A DNA stretch of 64,000 bases from Variovorax sp. Root318D1 (lineage in GTDB: Bacteria > Pseudomonadota > Gammaproteobacteria > Burkholderiales > Burkholderiaceae_C): contig NZ_LMCQ01000022.1 of assembly GCF_001424835.1 (NCBI RefSeq), positions 195,173-259,172 of the forward strand, read 5' to 3'. The notes beneath the pieces are model-generated. The model saw only the letters and a list, made by a program, of their open reading frames with translations, had not been told where the DNA came from and searched no databases. Each line of letters starts with the position of its first letter. Position 1 is the first letter of the stretch. Shown one piece after another: positions 14,769 through 23,188 of this stretch. A program made the translations under genes and the position numbers.

Positions 14769-17675
14769 TCAGGCCTCTTCGGTTTCTGTGTAGTCGCCCA
14801 CGGGCACGCAACTGCAGAACAGGTTGCGGTCGCCATACACGTTGTCGACCCGGCCGATCGGTGGCCAGTACTTGGTTTGCTTGAGCTCGGCCAGCGGGAA
14901 GGCACCCAGCTCGCGTGAATAGGCGTGCGCCCATTCCGTTCCGAGCAGGCTGGCCGCCGTGTGCGGCGCATGCTTCAGCGGGTTGTCGTCCTTCGGCCAG
15001 ACGCCTTCTTCCACGCGGCGGATCTCTCCGCGGATGGCGATCATTGCGTCGATGAAGCGATCGAGCTCGGCCAGCGGCTCGCTCTCGGTCGGCTCGACCA
15101 TCAGCGTGCCGGGCACGGGGAAGCTCAGCGTCGGCGCGTGAAAGCCGTAGTCGATCAGGCGCTTGGCCACGTCTTCGGCGGTGACGCCGCTCGTGTCCTT
15201 GAGCGGGCGCAGGTCGAGAATGCACTCGTGCGCGACATGGCCGTTGGGGCTCGCGTACAGCGTGGGGTAGTGGTCCTTCAGGCGCGCGCTGATGTAGTTG
15301 GCGCTCAGAATCGCGATCTCGGTCGCGGCCTGCAGGCCCTTGGCGCCCATCATGCGGCAGTACATCCAGCTGATCGGCAGCACGGCCGCATTGCCCAGCG
15401 GCGCGGCCGAGACGGCGCCCACGCCGTTCGATGCAATCCCGCCCGTTGCATGGCCGGGCAGGTAGGGCACGAGGTCTTCCACCACGCACACCGGGCCCAC
15501 GCCCGGTCCGCCGCCGCCGTGCGGAATGCAGAAGGTTTTGTGCAGGTTCAGGTGGCTCACGTCCCCACCGAACTCGCCCGGCGCGGCCACGCCGACCAGC
15601 GCATTCATGTTGGCGCCATCGACGTACACGCGGCCGCCATGCTCATGCACCAGTTCGCAGAGTTCCTTCACGCGGGTTTCGAAAACGCCATGCGTGCTCG
15701 GGTAGGTGATCATCACGGCGGCGAGCTTGTCGCTGTGCTTCTCGCAGGCGAACTTCAGGTCGTCCATGTCGACGTTGCCCTGTGCATCGCAGGCCGTCAC
15801 CACCACCTGCAGGCCCACCATCTGCGCACTGGCCGGGTTGGTGCCGTGCGCCGATGAAGGAATGAGGCAGATGTTGCGATGGCCCTGGCCGTTGGCTTCG
15901 TGGAAGGATTTGATGGCCAGCAGGCCCGCGTATTCGCCCTGCGAACCCGCGTTGGGCTGCAGGCTGATGCCCGCGTAGCCCGTGGCTTCGCAGAGCCAGG
16001 CGCGCAGCTGCGCATCGAGCTGCGCGTAGCCCACCAGCTGCTCGGCGGGCGCAAACGGGTGGATATTCGCGAACTCTGGCCAGGTGATCGGGATCATCTC
16101 GCTGGTCGCGTTGAGTTTCATCGTGCAGCTGCCGAGCGGGATCATGCTGCGGTCGAGCGCCAGGTCCTTGTCCGACAGGCTGCGGATGTAGCGCAGCATG
16201 GCCGTCTCGCTCTTGTGCGTGTTGAACACCGGGTGCGTGAGAAAGGCGCTGGTGCGGCGCAGGTCTTCGGGCAGGCGCGGCGCGGTGTTGGCCAGGTCGT
16301 CGAAGCGAGGCATTGGCGTGCCGGAGGGTACGAACAGCGCCCACAGCGTCTCGATGTCGGCGCGCGTGGTGGTTTCGTCGAGCGAAATTCCCAGGTGCTG
16401 CTGCAGCCGCTGGCGCAGGTTGACGCCCGCGGCCTGCGCTCGCTCGATGATCTTTGGTGTGTCTTCGCCGGTGCGGATGGTCAGCGAATCGAAGGCCGTG
16501 CCGTTGACCGGCTCGCGGCCCATTTGTGCCAGGCCCTGCGCCAGGATGGCCGTGAGCGCAGCCACGCGTTGCGCAATGCGCGTGAGGCCGTCGGGGCCGT
16601 GGTACACGGCGTACATGCTGGCAACGACGGCCGGCAGCACTTGCGCGGTACAGATGTTGGAGGTGGCCTTCTCGCGGCGGATGTGCTGCTCGCGCGTCTG
16701 CAGCGCAAGGCGGTAGGCGGGCTGGCCGTGGGTGTCGACGCTCACGCCGACCAGCCGGCCCGGCAGCGAACGCTTGAACTCATCGCGGCAGGCGAGATAC
16801 GCGGCGTGCGGTCCGCCGTTGCACAGCGGCATGCCGAAGCGCTGCGTGGTGCCGCAGACGATGTCGGCGTCCCATTCGCCGGGCGGCGCGAGCAGCGTCA
16901 GCGCCAGCAGGTCGGCGGCCACGCAGAAGGCGGCGTCGCACTGGTGCGCATGCCCCGCGAGCGGGCGCAGGTCGTGCACGTGGCCGGTGGTGGCGGGGTA
17001 CTGCGCGAGCACGCCGAAGAATTCGCAGCTTGCCATCAGGTGCGGCAGGGTCTCGGAGACGGTGCTGACCTTGACCTCGATGCCCAGGGGCGCGGCGCGC
17101 GTCTTGATGACTTCGATGGTCTGCGGATGGCAGTCGCCTGACACGAGGAATACGTTGCTCTTGCTTTTCACGCTGCGCTTGGCGAGCGTCATGGCCTCGG
17201 CCGCGGCCGTGGCTTCGTCGAGCATCGAGGCGTTGGCAATGGCCATGCCCGTGAGGTCGCACACCATGGTCTGGAAATTGAGTAGAGCTTCCATTCGGCC
17301 CTGCGAAATCTCGGCCTGGTAGGGCGTGTAGGCGGTGTACCAGGCGGGGTTCTCGAGCACGTTGCGCAAGATGACGCCGGGGGTGTGCGTTCCGTAGTAG
17401 CCCTGGCCGATGAAGCTCTTGAAGACCTTGTTCTTGGCCGCGATGGCCTTCAGCTCGGCCAGCGCATCGGCCTCGGTAATGGCTGCCGGCAGCCGCATCG
17501 GCTTGGCGCGGCGAATGGCCGCGGGCACGATGCCGTCGATGAGCTCCGCGCGCGTTTCCGAACCGATCACCGGCAGCATGCGCGCCTCGTCCGCCGCATC
17601 GATGCCGATGTGGCGGGCAAGGAATTCTTCGGCGTTCTCCAGTTGTTGCAAGGAGGGAAAGGCGGAAATCGGCAT
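14769..17675 (-). CDS. gcvP: Glycine dehydrogenase (decarboxylating), P protein of the glycine cleavage system
   Basis: A 968-aa fused P protein, usual full length. It decarboxylates glycine with pyridoxal phosphate and loads the aminomethyl group on GcvH. Two homologous halves are visible; the PLP lysine is at about residue 713 in LNLHKTFCIPHGGGGPG, and GSCTMKLNA lies near residue 505. ATG 17675 starts MPISAFPSLQQLENAEEF, the family N-terminus; a longer open frame to 17774 runs back over gcvH and is not used. It is the third gene of the riboswitch-controlled gcvTHP operon, 49 bp after gcvH. Confidence 0.97.
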   Translation of the reverse strand: MPISAFPSLQQLENAEEFLARHIGIDAADEARMLPVIGSETRAELIDGIVPAAIRRAKPMRLPAAITEADALAELKAIAAKNKVFKSFIGQGYYGTHTPGVILRNVLENPAWYTAYTPYQAEISQGRMEALLNFQTMVCDLTGMAIANASMLDEATAAAEAMTLAKRSVKSKSNVFLVSGDCHPQTIEVIKTRAAPLGIEVKVSTVSETLPHLMASCEFFGVLAQYPATTGHVHDLRPLAGHAHQCDAAFCVAADLLALTLLAPPGEWDADIVCGTTQRFGMPLCNGGPHAAYLACRDEFKRSLPGRLVGVSVDTHGQPAYRLALQTREQHIRREKATSNICTAQVLPAVVASMYAVYHGPDGLTRIAQRVAALTAILAQGLAQMGREPVNGTAFDSLTIRTGEDTPKIIERAQAAGVNLRQRLQQHLGISLDETTTRADIETLWALFVPSGTPMPRFDDLANTAPRLPEDLRRTSAFLTHPVFNTHKSETAMLRYIRSLSDKDLALDRSMIPLGSCTMKLNATSEMIPITWPEFANIHPFAPAEQLVGYAQLDAQLRAWLCEATGYAGISLQPNAGSQGEYAGLLAIKSFHEANGQGHRNICLIPSSAHGTNPASAQMVGLQVVVTACDAQGNVDMDDLKFACEKHSDKLAAVMITYPSTHGVFETRVKELCELVHEHGGRVYVDGANMNALVGVAAPGEFGGDVSHLNLHKTFCIPHGGGGPGVGPVCVVEDLVPYLPGHATGGIASNGVGAVSAAPLGNAAVLPISWMYCRMMGAKGLQAATEIAILSANYISARLKDHYPTLYASPNGHVAHECILDLRPLKDTSGVTAEDVAKRLIDYGFHAPTLSFPVPGTLMVEPTESEPLAELDRFIDAMIAIRGEIRRVEEGVWPKDDNPLKHAPHTAASLLGTEWAHAYSRELGAFPLAELKQTKYWPPIGRVDNVYGDRNLFCSCVPVGDYTETEEA

Positions 17676-17724
17676 GGCGGTGAAGGATCGGGAATGAAGA
17701 AAGGCGGCTTGCGAACTCGGCGGA

Positions 17725-18096
17725 TCAGGACTCGGCGGCGAACTTGTCGTAGCTTGCGGCGTCCAGCAATGCATCGAGCTGCGCGGGTTCGCTGAGCTTG
17801 ACCTTGAAGAACCAGCCGGCGGCCAGCGGGTCGGTGTTGGCGAGCGAGGGATCGGCGCGCAGGGCTTCGTTCACTTCGGTGATCTCGCCCGACACGGGCA
17901 TGAACACATCGGCCGCGGCCTTGACCGATTCGACGACACCTGCCACTTCACCCTGGGCAAAGGTCTTGCCGACTTCGGGCAGGTCGACAAACACCACGTC
18001 GCCCAGTGCGTCCTGTGCGTGCACGGTGATGCCGACAGTGGCTGCGCCGCCTTCGGCCGAGACCCATTCGTGGTCCTTGGTGTACTTGATGCTCAT
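17725..18096 (-). CDS. gcvH: Glycine cleavage system H protein (lipoyl carrier)
   Basis: A 123-aa lipoyl-domain protein. Lys59 in VVESVKAAADV is the lipoylation site, and GEVAGVVESVKA is the canonical turn. It carries the aminomethyl group between GcvP and GcvT and returns electrons to lipoamide dehydrogenase. The start MSIKYTKDHEWV is typical. GAGGAGTTTTTTC lies upstream on the coding strand. Position between gcvT (41 bp upstream) and gcvP (49 bp downstream) confirms the operon. Confidence 0.97.
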   Translation of the reverse strand: MSIKYTKDHEWVSAEGGAATVGITVHAQDALGDVVFVDLPEVGKTFAQGEVAGVVESVKAAADVFMPVSGEITEVNEALRADPSLANTDPLAAGWFFKVKLSEPAQLDALLDAASYDKFAAES

Positions 18097-18137
18097 GAAA
18101 AAACTCCTCGTGGAAAAAATGATCGGGGATGCCGAGC

Positions 18138-19310
18138 CTAGCCGCGGTAGTAGCGGGTGGGCACGAAGGGCAGGGTCGAGACTTCCATCGGAACTGGCTT
18201 GCCGCGCACGATGGCCTGCACGCGGGTGCCAGGTTCTGAAAATGCGGTGGCCACGTAGCCCATGGCGATAGGGCGGTCGGCCGTGGGGCCGAGCAGGCCG
18301 CTCGTGACAAAGCCGATGTCGTGGCCTTCGAACGACTGCAGCACCGTGCCGTCGCGCACCGGAATGCGCTCCAGTGCCACGAGGCCGACGCGCCGACGCT
18401 TCAGGGTGTGGTGGTCGGTGCGGCCCGCAGCGCCGGCCGTGGCGGCGACGAGCTGGGCCAGGACCTTGGCCGCGCCCGGAAAGCCGCCTTCGCGCGCGCC
18501 ACCCGTGCGGCGCACCTTCTGGATGGCCCAGTTGAGCGAGGCCTCGACGGGCGTGGTGGTGGTGTCGATGTCGTTGCCGTAGAGGCAGAGCCCGGCTTCC
18601 AGCCGCAGCGAATTGCGCGCACCCAGGCCGACGGGCTTGACCTCGGGCTGGGCCAGCAGCAGGCGGGCGAGCGCGTCGGCATCCTTGCCGGCCACCGAGA
18701 TCTCGAAGCCGTCTTCGCCGGTGTAGCCGCTGCGGGTGGCAAAGGCGGGGATGCCGCCGATCTGCACCGCGCCGCCGGTCATGAAGACGAAGCGCTCGAT
18801 GCCGGGCGACAGCCTAGCCAGCACCGTGGCCGCCTGCGGCCCCTGCAGCGCGAGCAGCGCGTGGTCGGGCATGGGCTGCACATCGCAGCGCGCGCCGATC
18901 TTCTGCTGGATGTGGGCGAGGTCGGTCACCTTGCAGGCGCCGTTGACGATCACGAAGATCGAGCCGTGCCCTTCGTTGAAGAACATCAGGTCGTCCAGGA
19001 TGCCGCCGTCGTCGTTCAGCAACAGGCCGTAGCGCTGCTTGCCGGGCGCGAGGTCGGTCACGTCGACGGGCATCAGGGTTTCGAAGGCGGCCGCGGCGTC
19101 AGGGCCCACCAGGCGCAGCTGGCCCATGTGCGAAATGTCGAACAGCCCGGCGGCATCGCGCGTGTGCTTGTGCTCGGCCATGAGGCCGGCGGGGTACTGC
19201 ACCGGCATCGAATAGCCGGCAAATGGCACCATGCGGGCGCCGAGTTCCACGTGCAGGTCGTGCAGGGGCGTCTTGAGCAATTGGGCGTCGGATGAAGTGG
19301 AAGCGGCCAC
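18138..19310 (-). CDS. gcvT: Glycine cleavage system aminomethyltransferase, T protein
   Basis: A 390-aa GcvT. It transfers the methylene group from GcvH to tetrahydrofolate, releasing ammonia. Conserved runs are TPLHDLHVELGARMVPFAGYSMPVQY, FDISHMGQL, SGYTGEDGFEI and the C-terminal domain with GFVTSG. The start is taken as GTG 19310, because GGAG lies 6 nt upstream and no in-frame ATG exists between the riboswitch and the conserved region. A far longer open frame to 19547 passes through the riboswitch and is not coding. First gene of gcvTHP. Confidence 0.95.
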   Translation of the reverse strand: MAASTSSDAQLLKTPLHDLHVELGARMVPFAGYSMPVQYPAGLMAEHKHTRDAAGLFDISHMGQLRLVGPDAAAAFETLMPVDVTDLAPGKQRYGLLLNDDGGILDDLMFFNEGHGSIFVIVNGACKVTDLAHIQQKIGARCDVQPMPDHALLALQGPQAATVLARLSPGIERFVFMTGGAVQIGGIPAFATRSGYTGEDGFEISVAGKDADALARLLLAQPEVKPVGLGARNSLRLEAGLCLYGNDIDTTTTPVEASLNWAIQKVRRTGGAREGGFPGAAKVLAQLVAATAGAAGRTDHHTLKRRRVGLVALERIPVRDGTVLQSFEGHDIGFVTSGLLGPTADRPIAMGYVATAFSEPGTRVQAIVRGKPVPMEVSTLPFVPTRYYRG

Positions 19311-19337
19311 GGGGCACTCCAAAGGGGCAGTCGAATT

Positions 19338-19355
19338 CCATGGCGCAAGCCATGG
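19338..19355 (-). promoter_or_regulatory. Hairpin between riboswitch and gcvT start
   Basis: A perfect 7-bp stem (CCATGGC/GCCATGG) with a 4-nt loop lies between the second glycine aptamer and the gcvT ribosome-binding site. No T-run follows, so control at the level of translation start is more likely than termination. It is a candidate part of the expression platform. Confidence 0.5.
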
Positions 19356-19361
19356 GCCACC

Positions 19362-19572
19362 CCTGCTGTCCGCTTTACCTGAGAGATTCGCCCCACGATC
19401 GGGGTTTGCTCCTTCGGTGGGCTGCCGCATCGCGTTGATGCGGGCGACAGCCTCTCTCCAGCAAGGAAACGCCGGCATCCGCCAGCGCCTTGTCAGTCCT
19501 TTTGCCTGAGCGTTCGGGAAACCCCTGCGCCTTCGGCGGCCTCGCATGGCGAAGCTCTCTCCTGACCATGGG
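19362..19572 (-). ncRNA. Tandem glycine riboswitch
   Basis: Reading the minus strand, aptamer 1 begins about 19566 with GGAGAGAGC and shows GCCGAAGGCGC, then CTCAGGCAAAAGGACTGAC; aptamer 2 begins about 19462 with GGAGAGAGGCTG and shows CACCGAAGGAGC, then CTCTCAGGTAAAGCGGACAG. These are the consensus elements of the two glycine-binding domains, joined by a short linker. It precedes gcvT by about 50 nt, so glycine should switch on its own degradation. The exact 5' end is approximate. Confidence 0.95.
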
Positions 19573-19623
19573 GAGTGTAGTGGATCGCGGCGCCCGGGTC
19601 CCCTGCCGACGAGTTTTGCGGGC

Positions 19624-20160
19624 TCAGTGGACGGTTTCGGAGGCGAGCGGAAGTAACCTCTCGATACGCTCGCGCAGCGATTCGGCTCGTTCCGTACCGG
19701 CGCTTTTCTCGACCTCGGTGAGCATCAGTGCGGCGATCGTCAGCATGGCGTCGCGGTCGCGGGCTTCGCGCAGTGCGTCGCGCATCTGCATCGCAAACCT
19801 GGGGTCGCGCCGCACGAACATGCGTTCGCAGATGTCGAACAGGAACATCCGGGTGGTGGCCAGCGAGCGCTTGCCGTCGAAATGGTCGGCGGAGGTGGCG
19901 GCCTGAGGCGGTTCGGCAACGCGGTCGTTGGGCGCCGCGGTGGCAGAGGGCACCGCCGCTTGTGGATAGTGCAGGTAGCCGCGGCTCATCAATGCGTGCA
20001 ATGCCTGCTCGGCTTCACCGCGGTTTGCGAACATCGGGCTGAAGTCGGTCAGCGAACGCCGGCCGTCGGCCATCAGCAGCAATGCGCGTTCGCGCTGGCT
20101 GAGCGTGCGCTGGCCGCTTTGCAGTTCGTCGCGTGCCTTGTCGGTCTTGGTGGGAAACAT
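19624..20160 (-). CDS. Protein of unknown function
   Basis: A 178-aa soluble protein. The N-terminal 70 residues, with LSQRERALLLMADGRRSLTDFSPMF and EQALHALMSRGYLHYP, look like a small winged-helix-type fold; a Pro/Ala-rich linker follows (about 70-90), then a charged helical C-terminus (RMFVRRDPRFAMQMRDALREARDRDAM). No cysteine pair, signal peptide or membrane segment. It stands between the riboswitch and the TRAP operon, same strand as both. A role in regulation is possible from the N-terminal fold but not shown. Confidence 0.7.
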   Translation of the reverse strand: MFPTKTDKARDELQSGQRTLSQRERALLLMADGRRSLTDFSPMFANRGEAEQALHALMSRGYLHYPQAAVPSATAAPNDRVAEPPQAATSADHFDGKRSLATTRMFLFDICERMFVRRDPRFAMQMRDALREARDRDAMLTIAALMLTEVEKSAGTERAESLRERIERLLPLASETVH

Positions 20161-20249
20161 GGCGCAACAGCTTTTCGGAAATCGAGGCCTGAAGCATCGT
20201 TGCAGCCCGTGACATCTTTGTGAAACCTTTGCACTACAGGTCCGTAAAC

Positions 20250-20280
20250 AAAAAAAAGGGCAGCCCGGTGAAGGCTGCCC
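20250..20280 (-). terminator. Rho-independent terminator of the dctPQM operon
   Basis: On the minus strand GGGCAGCC and GGCTGCCC arms with a 7-nt loop are followed by eight T. It begins 21 nt past the dctM stop codon. Confidence 0.9.
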
Positions 20281-20301
20281 GTCTTGTCGATGCCGCGCCG
20301 G

Positions 20302-21579
20302 CTACTTGGCGTAAACCAGGTCGCGCAGCGCCAGCGATATCCACGGCACGTAGGTAATCACCATCAGGCACGCCAGGATCACGAGCACGAACGGCACCAG
20401 GTACGTCACGATCCGGTCGAGCGAGATGCGCGCCACCGTACAGGCCGCGAACAGGTTCACGCCAAAGGGCGGGGTGATCATGCCGAGCGCGAGGTTCACC
20501 ACCATGATGAGCCCGAAGTGCACCGGGTCGATCCCGAAGTGCACGGCAACCGGCGCGAGGATGGGCGCGAGCACGATGATGGCCGCGCTGGTCTCGATGA
20601 ACATGCCGATGATGAACAGCGCCGCGTTCACGCCCAAAAGGAACATCGCGGGCGATTTCAGCACTTCTTGCAGCCAGTGGCCGATGGCGTCGGGCACGCC
20701 CGCGCGCGTGATCAGGAACGCGAAGAGCCCCGCGTTGGCGATGATGAACATGATCACCGCCGACGACAGCACCGACTTGCGCAGGATGAGGTACAGGTCT
20801 TTCGGCTTGATCTCGCGGTAGATCACCACGCCCACCACCAGCGCATAGAACACCGCCACCGCCGAGGCTTCGGTGGGCGTGAAGATGCCGCCGTAGATGC
20901 CGCCCAGAATGATCACGGGCATCAGCAGCGCCCAGCCGGCCTGCCACGTTGCCTTGCCAAAAGGCATGCGGCCGTCGCCGTCGTTCTTGCCCCAGCCGCG
21001 CCACTTGCAGTAGATCCAGACGAACAGCATCAGCGCCAGGCTGATGAGAATGCCGGGACCGAAGCCCGCAATGAAGAGCTCGCCGATCGACACTTCGGCG
21101 CTCACGCCGTAGAGAATCATCGGGATCGAGGGCGGAATGATCACGCCCAGCTCAGCGCTCGTGGCCTGCAGCGCCGCCGCGTAGGCGGTGGGATAGCCGT
21201 GCTTGATGAGCGCCGGAATCAAAATGGCGCCAATGGCAAAGGTGGTGGCGACCGACGAGCCCGACACCGCCGCGAAGATCATGCAGGTGAGCACGCAGGT
21301 CATGGGCAGGCCGCCTTGCACGCCGCCCACGATGCTCTTGGCAAATTCGACCAGCCGGCGCGAGATGCCGCCGGTTTCCATCAGGTTGCCGGCCAGGATG
21401 AAGAACGGAATGGCCGCCAGCGGAAACTTGTTGATCGAGTTGAACATCTCCTTCACGGAGATCAGCATGTTGACGTTGGCCACCTGAATGCCCAGGATCG
21501 ACGCGAGCCCGATGGACACCGCCACCGAAACCGACAGTGCAAAACACAGCACCATCGTTGCAACCATCACGGGCGTCAT
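20302..21579 (-). CDS. TRAP transporter large permease (DctM)
   Basis: A 425-aa protein with about 12 membrane helices, the DctM family of tripartite ATP-independent periplasmic transporters. Family markers include IPFFILAGNLMETGGISRRL, AAVSGSSVATT, GVIIPPSIPMILYG and GMITPPFGVNLF. It uses the sodium or proton gradient to import a carboxylate delivered by the binding protein. ATG 21579 overlaps the end of the small permease gene (ATGA). It is the last gene of dctPQM and ends at the terminator near 20265. Confidence 0.93.
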   Translation of the reverse strand: MTPVMVATMVLCFALSVSVAVSIGLASILGIQVANVNMLISVKEMFNSINKFPLAAIPFFILAGNLMETGGISRRLVEFAKSIVGGVQGGLPMTCVLTCMIFAAVSGSSVATTFAIGAILIPALIKHGYPTAYAAALQATSAELGVIIPPSIPMILYGVSAEVSIGELFIAGFGPGILISLALMLFVWIYCKWRGWGKNDGDGRMPFGKATWQAGWALLMPVIILGGIYGGIFTPTEASAVAVFYALVVGVVIYREIKPKDLYLILRKSVLSSAVIMFIIANAGLFAFLITRAGVPDAIGHWLQEVLKSPAMFLLGVNAALFIIGMFIETSAAIIVLAPILAPVAVHFGIDPVHFGLIMVVNLALGMITPPFGVNLFAACTVARISLDRIVTYLVPFVLVILACLMVITYVPWISLALRDLVYAK

Positions 21580-22070
21580 TGCGCGGTCTCCAGTTCGAGC
21601 CGCTTGGGATCGAGAAAATTACCAACGATGCCAAAAAGGCAGAAAAGGGAACCGACCGGCAGCGCCAGGTACGACCACATCATCGACAGGCTTTCGAGCC
21701 CGGCCATCGACTGCACGCGGCCGCGCATCGCGTAGTCCCAACCCCACCAGAGAATGACCAGCATCAGTGCCAAGGCGGCGATGCTGACCACGGCGTCGAG
21801 CACGCGCTTGACGCGTGGCGGACTCCAGCGGTAGAGCACGTCCACGCTCACCATCGCGCCTTGGCGAAAGGCCATCGGAATGCCGAGGAACACCATCCAG
21901 ATCAGGCTCATGCGGATCAGGATTTCGCTCCACTCAGCGGGTTGTTCGAGCACGAAACGCGTGACGATCTGGAACACGCCCAACCCGGAGGCGATAACCA
22001 GCATCACGCAGGCGGCGATCATCGAGAAGCCGGTGGTCCAGCGCTCGATGCCGAGAAATTTTTCTTTCAT
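21576..22070 (-). CDS. TRAP transporter small permease (DctQ)
   Basis: A 164-aa protein with four membrane helices (for example FSMIAACVMLVIASGLGVFQIVTRF and the C-terminal WSYLALPVGSLFCLFGIVGNF), the DctQ type. The conserved WSEILIRMSLIWMVFLG segment follows helix 1. ATG 22070 is preferred; a GTG two codons upstream (22076) is possible. It overlaps dctM by 4 nt and is separated from the binding-protein gene by a terminator-like hairpin at 22090-22121. Confidence 0.9.
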   Translation of the reverse strand: MKEKFLGIERWTTGFSMIAACVMLVIASGLGVFQIVTRFVLEQPAEWSEILIRMSLIWMVFLGIPMAFRQGAMVSVDVLYRWSPPRVKRVLDAVVSIAALALMLVILWWGWDYAMRGRVQSMAGLESLSMMWSYLALPVGSLFCLFGIVGNFLDPKRLELETAQ

Positions 22071-22089
22071 CTGCACCTGTCTTCAAAAC

Positions 22090-22121
22090 AAAAAAAGCCC
22101 GCCGGACCGATCCGGGCGGGC
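22090..22121 (-). terminator. Terminator/attenuator between dctP and dctQM
   Basis: On the minus strand a GC-rich stem (GCCCGCC-CGGA pairing with TCCGGCGGGC, one bulge) is followed by seven T. It lies 33 nt past the binding-protein stop and 20 nt before dctQ, fitting partial termination that gives more binding protein than permease. Confidence 0.75.
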
Positions 22122-22153
22122 GGGGGCGTGCCGTCGGGGCGACGGCCGCCGGT

Positions 22154-23125
22154 TTACTTGTAGTTGCGGATCTTGTCGAGATTGGCTTTGCCGAAGTCCT
22201 TTTCGAACTGCGCATTCACCGGCGCCAGGGCCGCAACGAACTTGGTCTTGTCGACGTTGTCGATCACCGTCATGCCCTTGGCGCGCAGGTCGGCCACGCC
22301 CTTGGCATCGTCTTCGTCCACGCGCGCACGGTTGGCCTTGGTGCCTTCTTTCGCGGCCTCGAGGAAGGCCTGCTTGTCGGCGGCGCTGAGCTTGTCGAAC
22401 GAGGCCTTGTTCATCAGGAAGATGCAGGGCGAGTAGACGTGGCCGGTGAGCGACAGGTGCTTTTGCACTTGGTCGAACTTGGCCGCGATGATGACCGACA
22501 GCGGGTTCTCCTGGCCGTCGACCGTGCCTTGCTGCAAGGCGGTGAAGACTTCGGGGAAGGCCATCGGCGTGGTGACGATGCCGAAGGTCTTGTAGGCCGC
22601 GATGTGCACCGGGTTTTCCATGGTGCGCATCTTCAGGCCCTTGAGGTCTTCGGGTGCCTTCACGTCGCGCTTGCTGTTGGTCATGTGGCGGAAGCCGTTC
22701 TCCGCCCAGGCCAGCGCCTTGAAGCCCTTGGCGTCGAACTTGGTCAGCAGGTCCTGGCCGATCGGGCCGTCGAGCACGGCGCGTGCATGGGCCTTGTCGC
22801 GGAACAGGAACGGCACGTCGAGGATCTTGGTCTCCGGCACGAAGTTCGGCACCGGGCCGGTCGAGGAGAGCGCCAGTTCCTGGGTGCCGAGCTGTACGGC
22901 CTCGATCGACTCGCGTTCGCCGCCCAGCGCGCCGCTGTAGAAGGTCTGGACCTTGTAGCGGCCCCCGGTGCGCTTCTCGACTTCCTTGGCAAAGACGTCG
23001 ATCGCGACGCCCTGGTGCGAGTTCTGCGCGGTCGAAATGCTGATCTTCATGGTGGTCTGCGCAAAGGCGGTGCAGGCCATGCCCATGCCCAAAACCAGGC
23101 CGGCGGCCAGTCGGGTCAATTTCAT
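22154..23125 (-). CDS. TRAP transporter substrate-binding protein (DctP)
   Basis: A 323-aa periplasmic protein. The signal peptide is MKLTRLAAGLVLGMGMACTAFA, cleaved after AFA (about residue 22). The DctP family region contains GVAIDVFAKEVEKRTGGRYKV, and the ligand arginine is expected in LKGLKMRTMENPV; EVFTALQQGTVDGQENP is the standard C-terminal lobe motif. The ligand is a small carboxylate. The gene next upstream is a D-erythronate dehydrogenase-like enzyme, suggesting a sugar acid or hydroxy acid as substrate, but this is only inferred. Confidence 0.93.
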   Translation of the reverse strand: MKLTRLAAGLVLGMGMACTAFAQTTMKISISTAQNSHQGVAIDVFAKEVEKRTGGRYKVQTFYSGALGGERESIEAVQLGTQELALSSTGPVPNFVPETKILDVPFLFRDKAHARAVLDGPIGQDLLTKFDAKGFKALAWAENGFRHMTNSKRDVKAPEDLKGLKMRTMENPVHIAAYKTFGIVTTPMAFPEVFTALQQGTVDGQENPLSVIIAAKFDQVQKHLSLTGHVYSPCIFLMNKASFDKLSAADKQAFLEAAKEGTKANRARVDEDDAKGVADLRAKGMTVIDNVDKTKFVAALAPVNAQFEKDFGKANLDKIRNYK

Positions 23126-23188
23126 TCTTCTGTCTCCTGAGATGGAACGGGGGTGTCGCGAGGCGTCGGCTTCGCGCGCAGCCGATGA

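Noticed and set aside
17676..17774. N-terminal extension of gcvP
   Set aside because: It runs back into gcvH and precedes the conserved MPISAFPSLQQLE start.
19311..19547. N-terminal extension of gcvT through the glycine riboswitch
   Set aside because: The DNA matches the riboswitch consensus and the protein part is not conserved; the GTG at 19310 has a good ribosome-binding site.
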